64,000 bases of DNA from Sweltsa coloradensis. Its lineage: Eukaryota; Arthropoda; Insecta; Plecoptera; Chloroperlidae. Both the position numbers and the translations under genes were made by a program. Position 1 is the first letter of the stretch. Each line of letters starts with the position of its first letter. The notes beneath the pieces were generated by a model. It was not told the origin of the DNA. It saw only the letters and a program-made list of their open reading frames with translations, and ran no database searches. Location: the NCBI GenBank assembly GCA_024449915.1, contig JAMZAV010002186.1, positions 1-64,000 on the forward strand, in the 5' to 3' direction. This document shows, piece after piece, positions 10,925-21,069 of this stretch.

Positions 10925-11993
10925 TAGGGCTGGGCTATGACTAGAGGTAGTGAAAAATGGTGATAACGAAATTTGCGAATTTTTTTAAATATCCATTTTA
11001 TTGCCTAAAATGTAACATTGTCGACGAATTACATCATTTAGAGACGGAAAAACCACATTTTGAAAACGCGAATTTCGCAAAATCTCGTGTATAGCGCGAA
11101 ATAACAAAAAAATTGTATAAAACTGCTCAAAACGCAAATTAACACGCGAAATTACCCATTTTGGTACTCAAAATGTGGCGGGATGGTGGAGGTGCCGGTC
11201 CAGAATTTTCGCGAATTTTGGTGGAGGTGCCGGTCCAGACCGAACATTACGCTCGCGGCAGGCACTACATCGTTTAGTGACGTCACGGGCTCCACAGAAA
11301 TAGACCGCCAAAATAACGGCGCGTATCACGGACTCCACGGCAATAGTCCACCAAAATAATGGCGCGTACAAATATTTATTTTTGTCTTGGGAATCGATTC
11401 TGAATAGATTTTTGGGTCACAATGATCGATTGTAACTTGTTGGAATCGATGTCATCCCTACTAAAAGGCTCCCTTAATTTTTTTTTTGGATATGTTTTTG
11501 ACCATTTAAATGAAATCGCGAATAATGCGAAATTTGGGTTTTTTAAAACAAAATTTGGGTTTTTATATCACCATTTCTCATTACCTCTAGCTATGACATA
11601 TCATTCAATTATCGATATCACACGAAAAATTTTGATATGCGATATATCGATAGGTATGTAATTGTAACATTTTTTTCCAAAAATAAACTAACATTAAAAG
11701 AGTGGGTCTATTTTTCATAATTCGTGGCCAAATAGGGTTGATAAGGTATCACCATAAAGCTAGTTAACGATTTTTACGATCTCACAATTGCGTTTTATGG
11801 CCCGGCACCTCCACCATATGCACCAGCCAGGTTAATTTAATTTAGACTACCTACCCGGCACCTCCACCAAAATCACGAAATTTAGCATTTTTTGTGTAAA
11901 TTTCGATATTTCGATATGGAATCAAATATTGATATCGAAAATATTTCCACTTATCGATATCGTATCGAAATATCGATTTTTTGCCCAGCCCTA
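10925..11993. mobile_element. hAT-like MITE (TAGGGCTGGGC ends), interrupted
   Basis: The ends are TAGGGCTGGGC at 10,925 and GCCCAGCCCTA ending at 11,993. The interior has ATCGATAT-type self-complementary tracts and two inverted copies of the core motif, read as CCCGGCACCTCCACC at 11,801 and 11,854. A second MITE is inserted at 10,942-11,589. No clear 8 bp target duplication flanks this outer copy (CTTTGTAC versus CTATAATT). Confidence 0.75.
10942..11589. mobile_element. hAT-like MITE (TAGAGGTAGTGA ends) nested in the previous one
   Basis: The ends are TAGAGGTAGTGA and TCATTACCTCTA. It is flanked by a perfect 8 bp duplication GCTATGAC at 10,934-10,941 and 11,590-11,597, which proves insertion into the outer element. 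Inside are TTCGCGAATTT-type tracts and GGTGGAGGTGCCGGT at 11,185 and 11,220. Confidence 0.85.
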
Positions 11994-12001
11994 CTATAAT
12001 T

Positions 12002-12687
12002 TAATTATAGTAACTGCATATTTTACATGCATAGGCCTACACAATCTTTATTTGACAGTGACACTCTTTACACACTCATCACTCACACAAACATACATAC
12101 AATACCACATACATATTCAGATTTATATATTTTTTTTTTACACTTTTATGCAACTAATTTTATAGGCCTATTGTGCTGTATAGTTGCATTATGATGTTAA
12201 TGTTTGGTCAATAGCACAAGCCTTGATTAGGCAGGAAGTGACGACACAGCATGTTGATAGGGTGCACATCTGTGAGTAGCTCAGAGAACTACAATGTCAT
12301 GCTAAAATAGGACAAACATTCATACGTCAATCATTACTAATGTCTCATATTTAAAACAATACATTGCCATAAAATAATTAAATATATTTTCACGCTATTG
12401 CGTGGTCGTCCGCAAGATTGACAGAATCTATTGAAGCCATTCCTAATGAGAATAAATATACATACAATTACGGAATAAAACACCAAATTGCAAGATATGC
12501 TAATACCAACAAACAAACGAGCTAACAGCAATAAGTTCCACCAATATGCAGAAATCTAAAACTAGATTCCAGGCAAACAATATTGCACTTGTGGGACATG
12601 TGTCCTGTTGTTTATGCGGCCACAAATAAAATAAAATGCAAATGATGCGAGGGGAGGGGAGGGGAAGGGAGGGGGTGGTTGCCTCAC
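12002..12687. other. UBR5 intron 3, nothing recognised
   Basis: AT-rich intron with GGCCTA motifs. A G-rich run, RC of a C-rich tract, lies immediately beside the exon 3 donor (about 12,648-12,680). Confidence 0.5.
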
Positions 12688-12943
12688 CTGCAGCTCCCGT
12701 ATGATGAGGTTCCTGCTCTTGCCCTGCAGCACCACCTGCGCCTGGGACACCAGCTCCTCGGGGACGTAGAGGGCCGGGGCGAGGGGGCGGGCTCCTCCCA
12801 TGATGACCCCGGGGGGCCCACGAGACCCCACGGCCGCGCCCGCTCGCAGGGAGGTGGTCGACCGCATGATGCGGGCACGCTGTCTCGTGATCTGACGGCT
12901 GGAGGAGCTGCCGGCCCCACCGCCACCAGACTTGCCACCGCCA
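12688..12943 (-). CDS. UBR5: UBR5 exon 3 (Gly/Ser linker and start of UBA)
   Basis: It begins with a Gly-rich linker, then an [17 protein letters not shown] block, and ends with [26 protein letters not shown], the first half of the UBR5 UBA domain (about residues 148-173 from the start). The match to vertebrate UBR5 in the UBA part is near-exact. The acceptor is TGCGTGCAG before 12,943 and the donor CAG|GTGAGG after 12,688. The first base completes the codon from exon 2, and the exon leaves in phase 0. The high GC content (GGC, CCC, CTG codons) contrasts with the AT-rich flanks. Confidence 0.93.
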
Positions 12944-13014
12944 CTGCACGCAGAAACACTCGTTAGCACAGGCGCATTGTTGTCACAGAGAGGGAGGAAC
13001 AACAACAGAATATT

Positions 13015-13990
13015 CAGGGTGTATTGATTTAAATCAACACCTTTTCTTTATTTGGAGCTACAAACAATGATTTATTTCATAAGAATTATTGATTTAATTC
13101 AAATGCACTTTTTATTCATTTGGAGCTACAAACCACAAGAGAAGAGAGAGACTTTGTGCAAAGTTTTCCTTTAAATAAAAATGTAATTTTATTTTTAGAA
13201 AGGCTTGTGAACTTAACAAGTCTTGAAACACTGATATTGTGAAAATGAAAATGATTTGCATAAGTATACATCAACAAAATTATTAAAATTAAATAAATCA
13301 TGATTAATTTTAGTAAAAATAAAACCACAACTTGAGAATGGTAACACAATCATTCAGTGAGCTAACATTTGTAGGATATAAATAAACTTCTAGGAATCTC
13401 AGTGCAATTACATTTTGGTAGCATTTGTAGGTAGGCCTACAGGGCTTAAAAAATACCATGCCCTACATGCTCCGGGCATATAAAAAATTGTGGTTGGGTA
13501 GGCCTAGGCCTAAATTATTTTCTCACAACCCCAGACGGGCATGTGTGGAAATTACACAGAAAGGTTACATAGCCTGGTCATTTATTTACTACAATTCAGA
13601 AATTAAAAAAGTCCGCCCCAACCGTTTTTTTATATTTTTTTATTTCTGAATTGTAGTAAATAATAACAATTACACCTACGGGAGTGTTTCCCGACTAACC
13701 AGGGTGTGTGATTTTCTAAATTTTTATTTTAAATAAATCAAAAATCATCAACCACATTTATTTTATTTAAAATCATCTTATTTGATTTAAATCAGATTTT
13801 TATTGATTTAGGCTAGGCCAAGCCTAAATCAACAATATCAGTGTTTCAAAACTTGTCAAGTTGGTGAGCGGATCAAATACTTTCACAAGCGTTTCAGAAA
13901 ATATAATTCAAAAATTATTTTTTGGAAAACTTTGCCTAAATCAGTTAGCTAGAACTAGTGTGTTTGTTGCTCAAAATGAAGAAAAAGTGC
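13015..13990. repeat. Fragments of a CAGGGTGT-ended MITE and SINE tails
   Basis: 13,015-13,260 starts CAGGGTGT, has AAATCAA/TTGATTT tracts, and shares ATTTGGAGCTACAAAC and GCAAAGTTTTCC with the intact 27,240-27,588 element. 13,700-13,990 carries the same family in the opposite orientation. Between them, 13,580-13,697 holds two facing copies of the SINE tail (TTTCTGAATTGTAGTAAAT and its complement), the right one followed by the small hairpin CGGGAGTGTTTCCCG. Confidence 0.6.
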
Positions 13991-14099
13991 ATTTGATTAA
14001 TCAATTGATTGACCAAAACACCCTGCGACTACCCAAATCGAAAAATAGCCTGGTCAGTCAACTCAGTTGTTTACTTTCTCGATTTGGTCAGTCAGAAAA

Positions 14100-14364
14100 C
14101 ACTACCGTAGGTGTTGTAATTGTTATTATTTACTACAATTCAGAAATTAAAAAAGTCCGCCCTAACTGGAACCGAACCACGATTTCCCGCATTCCAGGCA
14201 AGCGTCTTAACCACTAGACCATCAGGACAACTACAATTCAGAGCTTAAAATGTACCCGTGCTGATGGTCTAGTGGTTAAGACGCCTGCCTGAAATGCGGG
14301 AGATCCGTGGTTCGATTCCCGGTTGGGGCGGACTTTTTTAATTTCTGAATTGTAGTAAATAATA
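14100..14364. repeat. Two tRNA-derived SINEs in head-to-head orientation
   Basis: The plus copy (14,261-14,364) has A box TGGTCTAGTGG, a CTGC..GCGG anticodon stem whose 7-base loop CTGAAAT would give anticodon GAA, and B box GGTTCGATTCC. A fixed tail GGGGCGGACTTTTTTAATTT ends in TTGTAGTAAAT. The minus copy (about 14,100-14,226) has the same parts inverted. Acceptor stems do not pair, so these are SINE heads of tRNA-Phe-like type and not working tRNAs. A partial third copy lies at 51,712. Confidence 0.75.
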
Positions 14365-14740
14365 GGCCTAACAGTTGTTTTTGTTTTTCTCTTGCCAATA
14401 TTGTCTCTGTAATTGGAATGGCTAAAATATGAAAATAGCATTTGATTACCTAAACAAAATTTCAATTTGACAGTAGGCCTAGCTAGGCTTTATTGTTATT
14501 GTATAAATTAAATTAATAGTCATTGAAGTTTTTTGTCAGGGGCATGTTAAACTTTCTATGTGCCATAAAAAAAATGTAATGCCCTGCATTTGTATTTTGT
14601 TTATCTTAAAAAGAAACTTAACTTTCAAATCATTTTAAAAATATGCAGATTTATTTAGTTCAGAAATAAGATTATTGGCCTATGCCTAGCCCAATTCTTA
14701 TAGGAGTAGGTTCATATAATTATAGGTAGGGTCTACTCAC
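14365..14740. other. UBR5 intron 2, no feature seen
   Basis: AT-rich intron up to the exon 2 donor. Nothing recognisable. Confidence 0.5.
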
Positions 14741-14941
14741 TTTTTATTTGAGTCGTTCTTGCTGAGATCAAGCCTGTCTGAGATAATCGAGAACGCAACT
14801 CTGCACACACGGCCGTCTTCAAGCAGAAGTGCAAAGTGGTTTGGACCAATGAGGATCCTCTTCACGGGGACTTTTAAATTACTGAGAGCGGCTGGTGTGT
14901 TGGAGCCGAACCGGTTCAGTTTTTCCGAAACTTCTTTGAGC
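14741..14941 (-). CDS. UBR5: UBR5 exon 2
   Basis: It encodes [15 protein letters not shown] followed by [20 protein letters not shown] and [15 protein letters not shown], matching the UBR5 N-terminus (LREVSEKLNKY...[21 protein letters not shown]). That region shares an RCC1-like start. The acceptor is TTGTATCTCCAG before 14,941 and the donor AA|GTGAGT after 14,741. Its first G completes the Arg codon begun by AG at the end of exon 1, and it leaves in phase 2. A partial copy of its 5' half lies directly upstream on the transcript at about 14,994-15,090. Confidence 0.93.
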
Positions 14942-14993
14942 CTGGAGATACAAGATGAGAAACATGTGAGAGTGGGTGATGTTTAGTTTAGTT

Positions 14994-15090
14994 ACTGAGA
15001 GCGGCTGGTGTGTTGGAGCCGAACCGGTTTCAGTTTTTCCGAAACTTCTTTGAGCCTGGAGACACAAGATGAGAAACATGTGAGAGGGTG
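14994..15090 (-). pseudogene. Tandem partial copy of UBR5 exon 2 with its acceptor
   Basis: It repeats 14,880-14,976: the splice acceptor with a C for T change (TTGTGTCTCCAG), then the coding part from RLKEVSEKL to the first AGT of the exon. One extra A in the transcript sense at the Asn codon (CTGAAACCGG against CTGAACCGG) shifts the frame and leads to a TAA at its end. It has no donor of its own within the copied part. Confidence 0.85.
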
Positions 15091-15600
15091 CAGAGAAGGG
15101 CACTGCATTTCATACATGGCCGTAACATCCCCCCACCCTGTGACCAGAAGCAGGTTATGCCAATGACCATGCACCTGCAATACACCGATCTGGTGTTTTT
15201 AAAAGATGCCTCAGTGGCGCCACTGATTTTGACGTGTGCGCGCGCATCAACCAGGGCCGCGTGTTGAGAGGCGACGATATTAGGCACCCCCGCCTCCAAC
15301 CCCCTCCGGCCAAAGGAGTGCTCGGCCGACGTGCTTTTTCTTTTCGGGTTGTTAACCCATGGAACGACCTGCCGCCCGCCCTCAAAGACTGCCCAGTAAG
15401 TCATTTCCCTTCCATGTGTAAGGAGTACTTATGGGAGAACCAACTACAAGTGCCATGTTAGTTTCACGTAATTTAGCAAGGCTCTTCGCGGCACGAGACT
15501 TCCACAAAGATATCAAGTGTTTTAGCAAAATATTTGCTAGCGTCGACGCCTTTTCTTGTTAAAAAATGTAATAACAACAAGGATAAACAACAATAAAGAG
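15091..15600 (+). pseudogene. Non-LTR retrotransposon fragment (RT C-terminus)
   Basis: Translated pieces in shifting frames give VQRRALHFIHG, then KGVLGRRAFSFRVVNPWNDLPPALKDC near 15,320-15,400. The FRVVNPWNxLP signature is typical of the C-terminus of CR1- and jockey-group LINE polyproteins. It is 5'-truncated and frame-shifted. The 3' end is probably near the AATAAAGAGTG at 15,592, followed by TTAGTTAGTTAGCTAGT. Confidence 0.6.
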
Positions 15601-15981
15601 TGTGCAATGTTTAGTTAGTTAGCTAGTAAATGAGGTTTAAGGGCACACAACACTAAGGCAAGGGGAAGGTGGGCGGGGCAGGGCGGGGGAGAGGCTGTGG
15701 CCTGTCAAGAAACCAGGCCGGGAGAATGCAAGGGGAGGGTACGGGGTCAAGGGTTGGGGGTTTCCCCACTTGTAGTCGTCTTCGTCATCTTCAGTTGTCA
15801 TTGTCGTCGTCATCATGGAGTTGGTCAAGGAAAGGGGAAAATTCCCAGACGACATCCTCTATGCAACGGGCGGGCGATGTTTAGAGCGGTGAAAGAGAAC
15901 TAGGTGCACCAACTAATTATTATCCAACCCTCCCTTTCTGTCTTATGAGTTCAAACATATATTGAAGGTCCGTTGCTTGAT
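15601..15981. other. Intron 1 of UBR5, nothing recognised
   Basis: Contains a purine-rich GGGGAGGG stretch at about 15,660-15,745 and GTCGTC/ATCTTC triplets at about 15,777-15,815. No gene signal. Confidence 0.4.
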
Positions 15982-16604
15982 TGGATGAGCGTAGCGAGCG
16001 AAGCGAAGATTCCATTTCACTACACTGGAGAAAAAAATCCGGAATGTTTTTTTTTGTTCTTTTTTTGTGTTTGTCCACACGATTCCGGCTAAACCGATAC
16101 TCCAATCGCGATGAAATTTTATGGAGGCCTTCGAAATCTCTGAACTTAGAACTGCCACGTTTCTGAGCGCAATCGAAAAATTATTTCTCATTAAAATCGC
16201 AATTTGACCTTTTTTTTAAATTAAAAAAAAAATCCTTTGACTTATAACACCTACATGCTTTGTCCGATTGTTATGATTTTTTCACAAAACCGTAATTTTA
16301 TGAATTAATATATTTCTGTGAAATTTGAGCACAATCGAAAAATAATCTCTCATGAAAATCGCAATTTTACGCATTTTTTTTGTTTAAAATTTTTATTTTA
16401 GACTTATAACATCTAGGCCTACATGCTTTATCCGATTGTAATATTTCCACAGAACCTCAATTTATGAATTTATATATTTTGTGTAAAATTTGAGCGCAAT
16501 CGAAAAATAATTTCTCATGAAATCGCAATTTTACACTTTTTTCGTTTAAAAACCATACGCTCATCCAACAACGCGCCTGAAAAAGCGTTTGCAAAGCTTC
16601 CTAG
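15982..16604 (+). mobile_element. Helentron-like non-autonomous element, copy A
   Basis: It starts TGGATGAGCGTAGCGAGCG between two Ts and ends CTAG before T. CGCTCATCCA, the inverse of the 5' end, lies internally near the 3' end, as in the asymmetric terminal repeats of Helentrons and their short derivatives. The terminal hairpin region is disturbed in this copy. Confidence 0.6.
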
Positions 16605-17010
16605 TATTGATTAAAAGTCTCATATTAATGCACTAAGGATATTCAAAACGATGAGTGGTAATAGATGAGGATGAAGAATGAATAGAAGGGAGGAGGGGAA
16701 ACCCGGTACCGGTACGTAGCCTACACCTTTCGAAAAGTACCAAGGGGACCAACGGCTTAACGTCCCATCCGAAAGGACGGTGTAACATTGACAGTCATAT
16801 AGGTTCCTCCACCAACTCAGACTGCCGAGCAGACATCGATGAGAACGAAGCCTTTACACTAGCTCTCAAACCATCCATCAGCTCTAACCAGCGGCATGTA
16901 GGCCTACGTGTTTCTCAGGGCAGAGCGTTCACCCACTCTACCTCTGACCACGCCCGCAGGTTGCTTAACTTCGGTGTTACGAGTTGGAACCGGCCATAAC
17001 ATACAGAGAA
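16605..17010 (-). repeat. 5S rRNA-derived SINE-like repeat
   Basis: On the minus strand about 16,998-16,920 reads ACACCGAAGTTAAGCAACCT, GCGGGCGTGGTCAG, then GTGGGTGAACGC, which parallels the middle of 5S rRNA. Downstream in the same direction are the SINE-tail-like phrases CGTTAAGCCGTTGGTCCCCT and TTGGTACTTTTCGAAAGG (about 16,760-16,720). The layout resembles 5S-headed SINEs known from deuterostomes. Confidence 0.45.
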
Positions 17011-17704
17011 AAATGTAGGCCTAAGCACAGTCCGATGGGGTGGTTTTTATTTTGAAGTCAGAATTGACTTTTTTGATGGACGGTAAGTCAGGGGTGGAAA
17101 ATTACCGGTCACCCGCTTGCCTGGGCAAGTAAACATTTAATGCTGGTCCCTAAATCATCAAGAACTAGAAAGTACACTTACCTCGAGGCTGTGCAAGAAA
17201 TATTGAACAGACAAAAACGTTTTAAAATGGAACCGGTTTGAAAAATTAGAACCAGATCGGAAAAGAACCTGTTTGGAGCCGGTTTACACGACAGGCCTAT
17301 CCAAAGTCATCCCTAGTCTATATATTTTCATCACTTAGGAGAATTTGTAGCAAATACATTATTTTGGTATTACTGGTAGGCCTACATTAGACAATTAAGA
17401 CTATTCTTAGGAACAGGATAGGCCCTTGGCTTATTCTCGGATTTTTATACGGAGGTTGGATAGGCAAATAGTGGGTGCCCTATTCGACGAAAAAGGGCGT
17501 AAACCAAAATCATAAAAAGTGATTTAGAAATAAAAGTAAGAAATAAATACACCCAAAAATGAACATGTTTATTAATTTGATGATTTAGGCCTATTTATGC
17601 CTATAATTTTTTTTTTTAGAATCCATTGTTTCCTTGCTTAAGCATTAATAACAGATATTGGATTCGATAGATCCGCATTGACGATTGCTATGCAGCTTTG
17701 AGGA
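17011..17704. other. UBR5 intron 1, nothing recognised
   Basis: AT-rich with GGCCTA motifs. No coding or RNA signal. Confidence 0.4.
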
Positions 17705-17908
17705 ATCTTTTATTTATTTGGACAACAAATAACAATACAAAGTACAGTTAAAGTTTATAACAGTTTTCACCGTGTAGTCCATTTTTGCTAAACATAGACT
17801 AGTTGTTACATAAGTATTAATATAATATAATATACGTATTTTCACAAATAGTATAGGCCTATAGCATAATATATGGTACCTCCTACTAATAATAAAAGAT
17901 AGCAATTT

Positions 17909-20900
17909 TTAGGTAGTTCTGTCTGTCATAAAGTCTTTTATGCTGTAGTATGCCTTTTGTATTAGGAATTTAGTTAGTTCATTTTTGAATTTGATGTGTT
18001 CTGTTATGTTTTTTATTGATTGGGGGATTTTATTGAATAGAGTTTTATTCAAATAATCAGAGTTTTTTTGACCTAGGTTTGTACGATTTTGGTTAAGATG
18101 GAGGTTATTTTGTTCCTTGTTTTTGTGGGTGTGTATGCCACTGTTGACTGTGAGAGTGTGGATGTTTTTTCTTATGACTAAAATTGACTTGAGAATGTAA
18201 AGGCATGTAACTGTAAGAATGTTTAGTGTAATAAAGTAGGGTTTGCAATGCTCCCGTCGGCTTAAGGGTACATAATGCCCTGATTGCTCGTTTTTTGCGT
18301 GATGAATACCTTGTCGATATGAGTCGATATTCCCCAAAATTCGATTCCATATCTCAAGTGCGATTCAAATAGAGAAAAGTAACATATTTTAGCAGTTGAT
18401 ATGTTGCTTATTTGTTTGATGCTCTTAATTGCAAAACAAGCTGAGCTGAGTTTTGGTATTAGGGTGTTGATGTGGGCATGCCAGGTTAAGTTGTTATCTA
18501 TTGTTATTCCCAATAATTTTGCTTGTGTAGATGATTCTACTGTGGATTTATCATGTGAATTTGTAATGCAAGGTATTTGGTTGAGTGATTTGTTTTTTTG
18601 GAATGAATGGAATTGAATAAATTTGGTTTTTGATGAGTTTAGCAGTTGTTTGTTCACCGTAAACCATTCGGTGGATTGGGTAATTCTTTTATCTGCCTTC
18701 TCTTGAAGTTGTATTGTCTCATTAGCGGTAATACTTGTAGTGAAGTCATCTGCAAAAAGCTCTGCATCCTCGATGTTATCAGGTAGATCATTAATAAAGA
18801 TGATAAAAAATAGTGGGCCAAGAATTGATCCTTGTGGAACGCCACAAATTACTTTTTCATAGTCAGATCTAGTCTTTGTAAGTTTGTTGTCTTTTAGTTC
18901 AGTTATTTCGACGCATTGCAGTCGGCCCAGTCAGGTAAGAAGTTATAAGCTTTAGACCATTCCCACGTATGCCATAGTACTCTAGTTTGGCTAGTAGTAT
19001 TGTATGGTCAACACAATCAACGCTTTTGTGAGGTCGCAGAATATACCCAATGTGGGTAAATTTAGGTCTACTGCTCCGCAACAGTTTTTAAGAAATCTAC
19101 TGATTGTGTCGCTTGTTGATTTGCCTTGTCTAAATCCATTTTGCCTCTCTGTTATGGTATTAAACTCGTCAAAAAATGAGACCATTCGTGTGTATATTAT
19201 GGTTTCTAATATTTTTGAAGCTGCTGGAAGAATGGATATTGGTCTGTAGTTACTGGTTATATGTTTATTTTCTTTTTTGAATATAGGGATTATTTTTGAT
19301 ATTTTCAATGCTTTGGGAAAGACACCGTCCTCCAGGCAAGTATTGAAAATGTCAGATAATGGTTCAGCTAATTCATTGATACATCTTTTGAATACCATAA
19401 TTGACAAATCATCGATTCCCGTAGAGTATTTAGGCTTTAGTTTTAGTACTATATCTTTAATTTCATTTGGGGTTGTTTCATAAAAGTAAAGGGAGTTACT
19501 TGGGCTTTTGTTTGTCTTTGTTAGGTAAGTTTGAAATTGTGGTTTTTATTGTTTCCGCAAGTAGGCCAAGTTATGTTATTTGTTAATAGAGATGCTTCCG
19601 TCGTGAAGTACTTATTGAAGGTAGTGGCAAATTTCAAAGGCGTCATTTATTAATGAGTTTTGTTATTGAGTAAAGTTATATTTTCATGGCGCTTTTTCGG
19701 TTTACGATTTATTTCTGTATTTATTACGTTCCATATAGATTTTGATTTATTGTCTGTATTGTTATGATTTCTCTTATGTGGCCAATTTTTTGCATTTTTT
19801 AGAACCTTTTTGTAAATTCTCAAGTATGTTTTGATATATGTTTTGCAAAAATGGCACATTTGCGAAATGAGATTTAATATGTAAGAGACTTCTTTTATTT
19901 GTACTTGAAACCTTAATACCTTTGGTTAGCCAATTCTGCAATTTATAGGTTGATTTATTTTTTATTGTTTTTAAAGGGCAATTTTCATTATAATAGGAGA
20001 GCAGTTTGTTTGAGAATTCATTGTTTTTTATCACCTGCTGTATGTGCTTGTGTTACACACTCCCAATGTTCTTCTGTTAAGCTTTCAGCTAGGTGATTTA
20101 AGGATTTGACATGTTGTTAGACGTATAATGTTGATATTTTGAGGTAGCTGATATTGTTGAAATTGTATTGCAATTTCTTGTGCGTAGTGGTCAGATATTC
20201 CAAAGTCAATTACTTGTGAGATAAAAGGGAGTGTAGTGTTAGTTGCTATATTGTCAATGATTGTTGACGAATTCCACCTTGGATCAATTCTGGTAACATC
20301 TTTTATGGTGAGCTGCATGTTGCATGAGTCAAGAAGATTAGTAAGCTGCTTTTTATTAGGGTCCTTACTATTTGTGAGACATCTACATTGAAGTCTCCTA
20401 GAAATATTAGATGTTTATTTGTTTTTTGCAGTTTAGATAGGATGAGTTCAGTTTTTTTCCAGAAAGTTTTGTATTTGGCCATTTGGAGATCTGTACATGG
20501 CTACTACTACAAAGTTACATGTTTTATGGTTTATTTATATTTATGTTTTAGTTCAATACAGGCACATTCAATATCAAATCGGCACTATATTTATTAATAA
20601 TCGGTTTAGGAATAGTATGTTGTAGCCATTTCTGGTTTGCAAAGATTGCTACACCTCCATGTAAATGCGTTTTTCTACAATAAGATGATATTAGGGTATA
20701 ATTTTCAATTGATATGCTATTTAAATCATCGTATGTCTTCCAATGTTCGGATAAGCATATTATGCTTTCTCTAATTTTTAACATTGAAAGGCCTTGCATG
20801 TTCTGGTGTATTATTCTTATAAGGTTTATTTTAGGCCTTTGTGGTTTAGATATGTCAGTGTTATGTAATGAGGGGGGTATGTGTTCTACATGTTCTTTGC

Positions 20901-21039
20901 TTTTTTTGCTTTCCTGGTGATGTGATGGTGAAATATGTAGTGCGTTAGTGAATTGTTTTTTTTTACACGTATTTGTGTCAATCTGTGATTTGTCTAAGGT
21001 GAGTATAGTAGGGGTGGGACTGTCCAAAAAGGGTAACAT
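17909..21039 (-). pseudogene. LINE ORF2: APE endonuclease and reverse transcriptase
   Basis: The N-terminal part has APE-type landmarks IHQNMQGL, LSEHW, HGGVAIFANQ and STIIDNI...SDH (21,039-20,150). A linker follows, then RT motifs IIPIFKKENK, NYRPISILP, NGFRQGKSTSD, GVPQGSILGPLFF and the catalytic LFADD (about 18,755). The C-terminal thumb region has LSSACFAIKSI, RYGIEFWG, FNKIPQSIK and YYSIKDFM at the end. Several frame changes between 20,550 and 18,850 disable it. The product copied element RNA at nicked target DNA. Confidence 0.8.
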
Positions 21040-21069
21040 GGGTAAGTTAATTCTGTTAATTCTTGTAGT

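Noticed and set aside
10610..10927. Alternative frames over UBR5 exon 4, including Arg-rich and Ser-rich products
   Set aside because: Shadows of a GC-rich exon. They lack family similarity and do not join other exons in phase.
12500..13005. Several overlapping open frames of 90-150 codons on both strands
   Set aside because: The high GC content of UBR5 exon 3 suppresses stops in all frames. Only the frame encoding the UBA half matches a known protein and has fitting splice sites.
14261..14330. Possible functional tRNA-Phe gene
   Set aside because: A and B boxes and the anticodon arm are good, but the acceptor stem does not pair and a common SINE tail follows.
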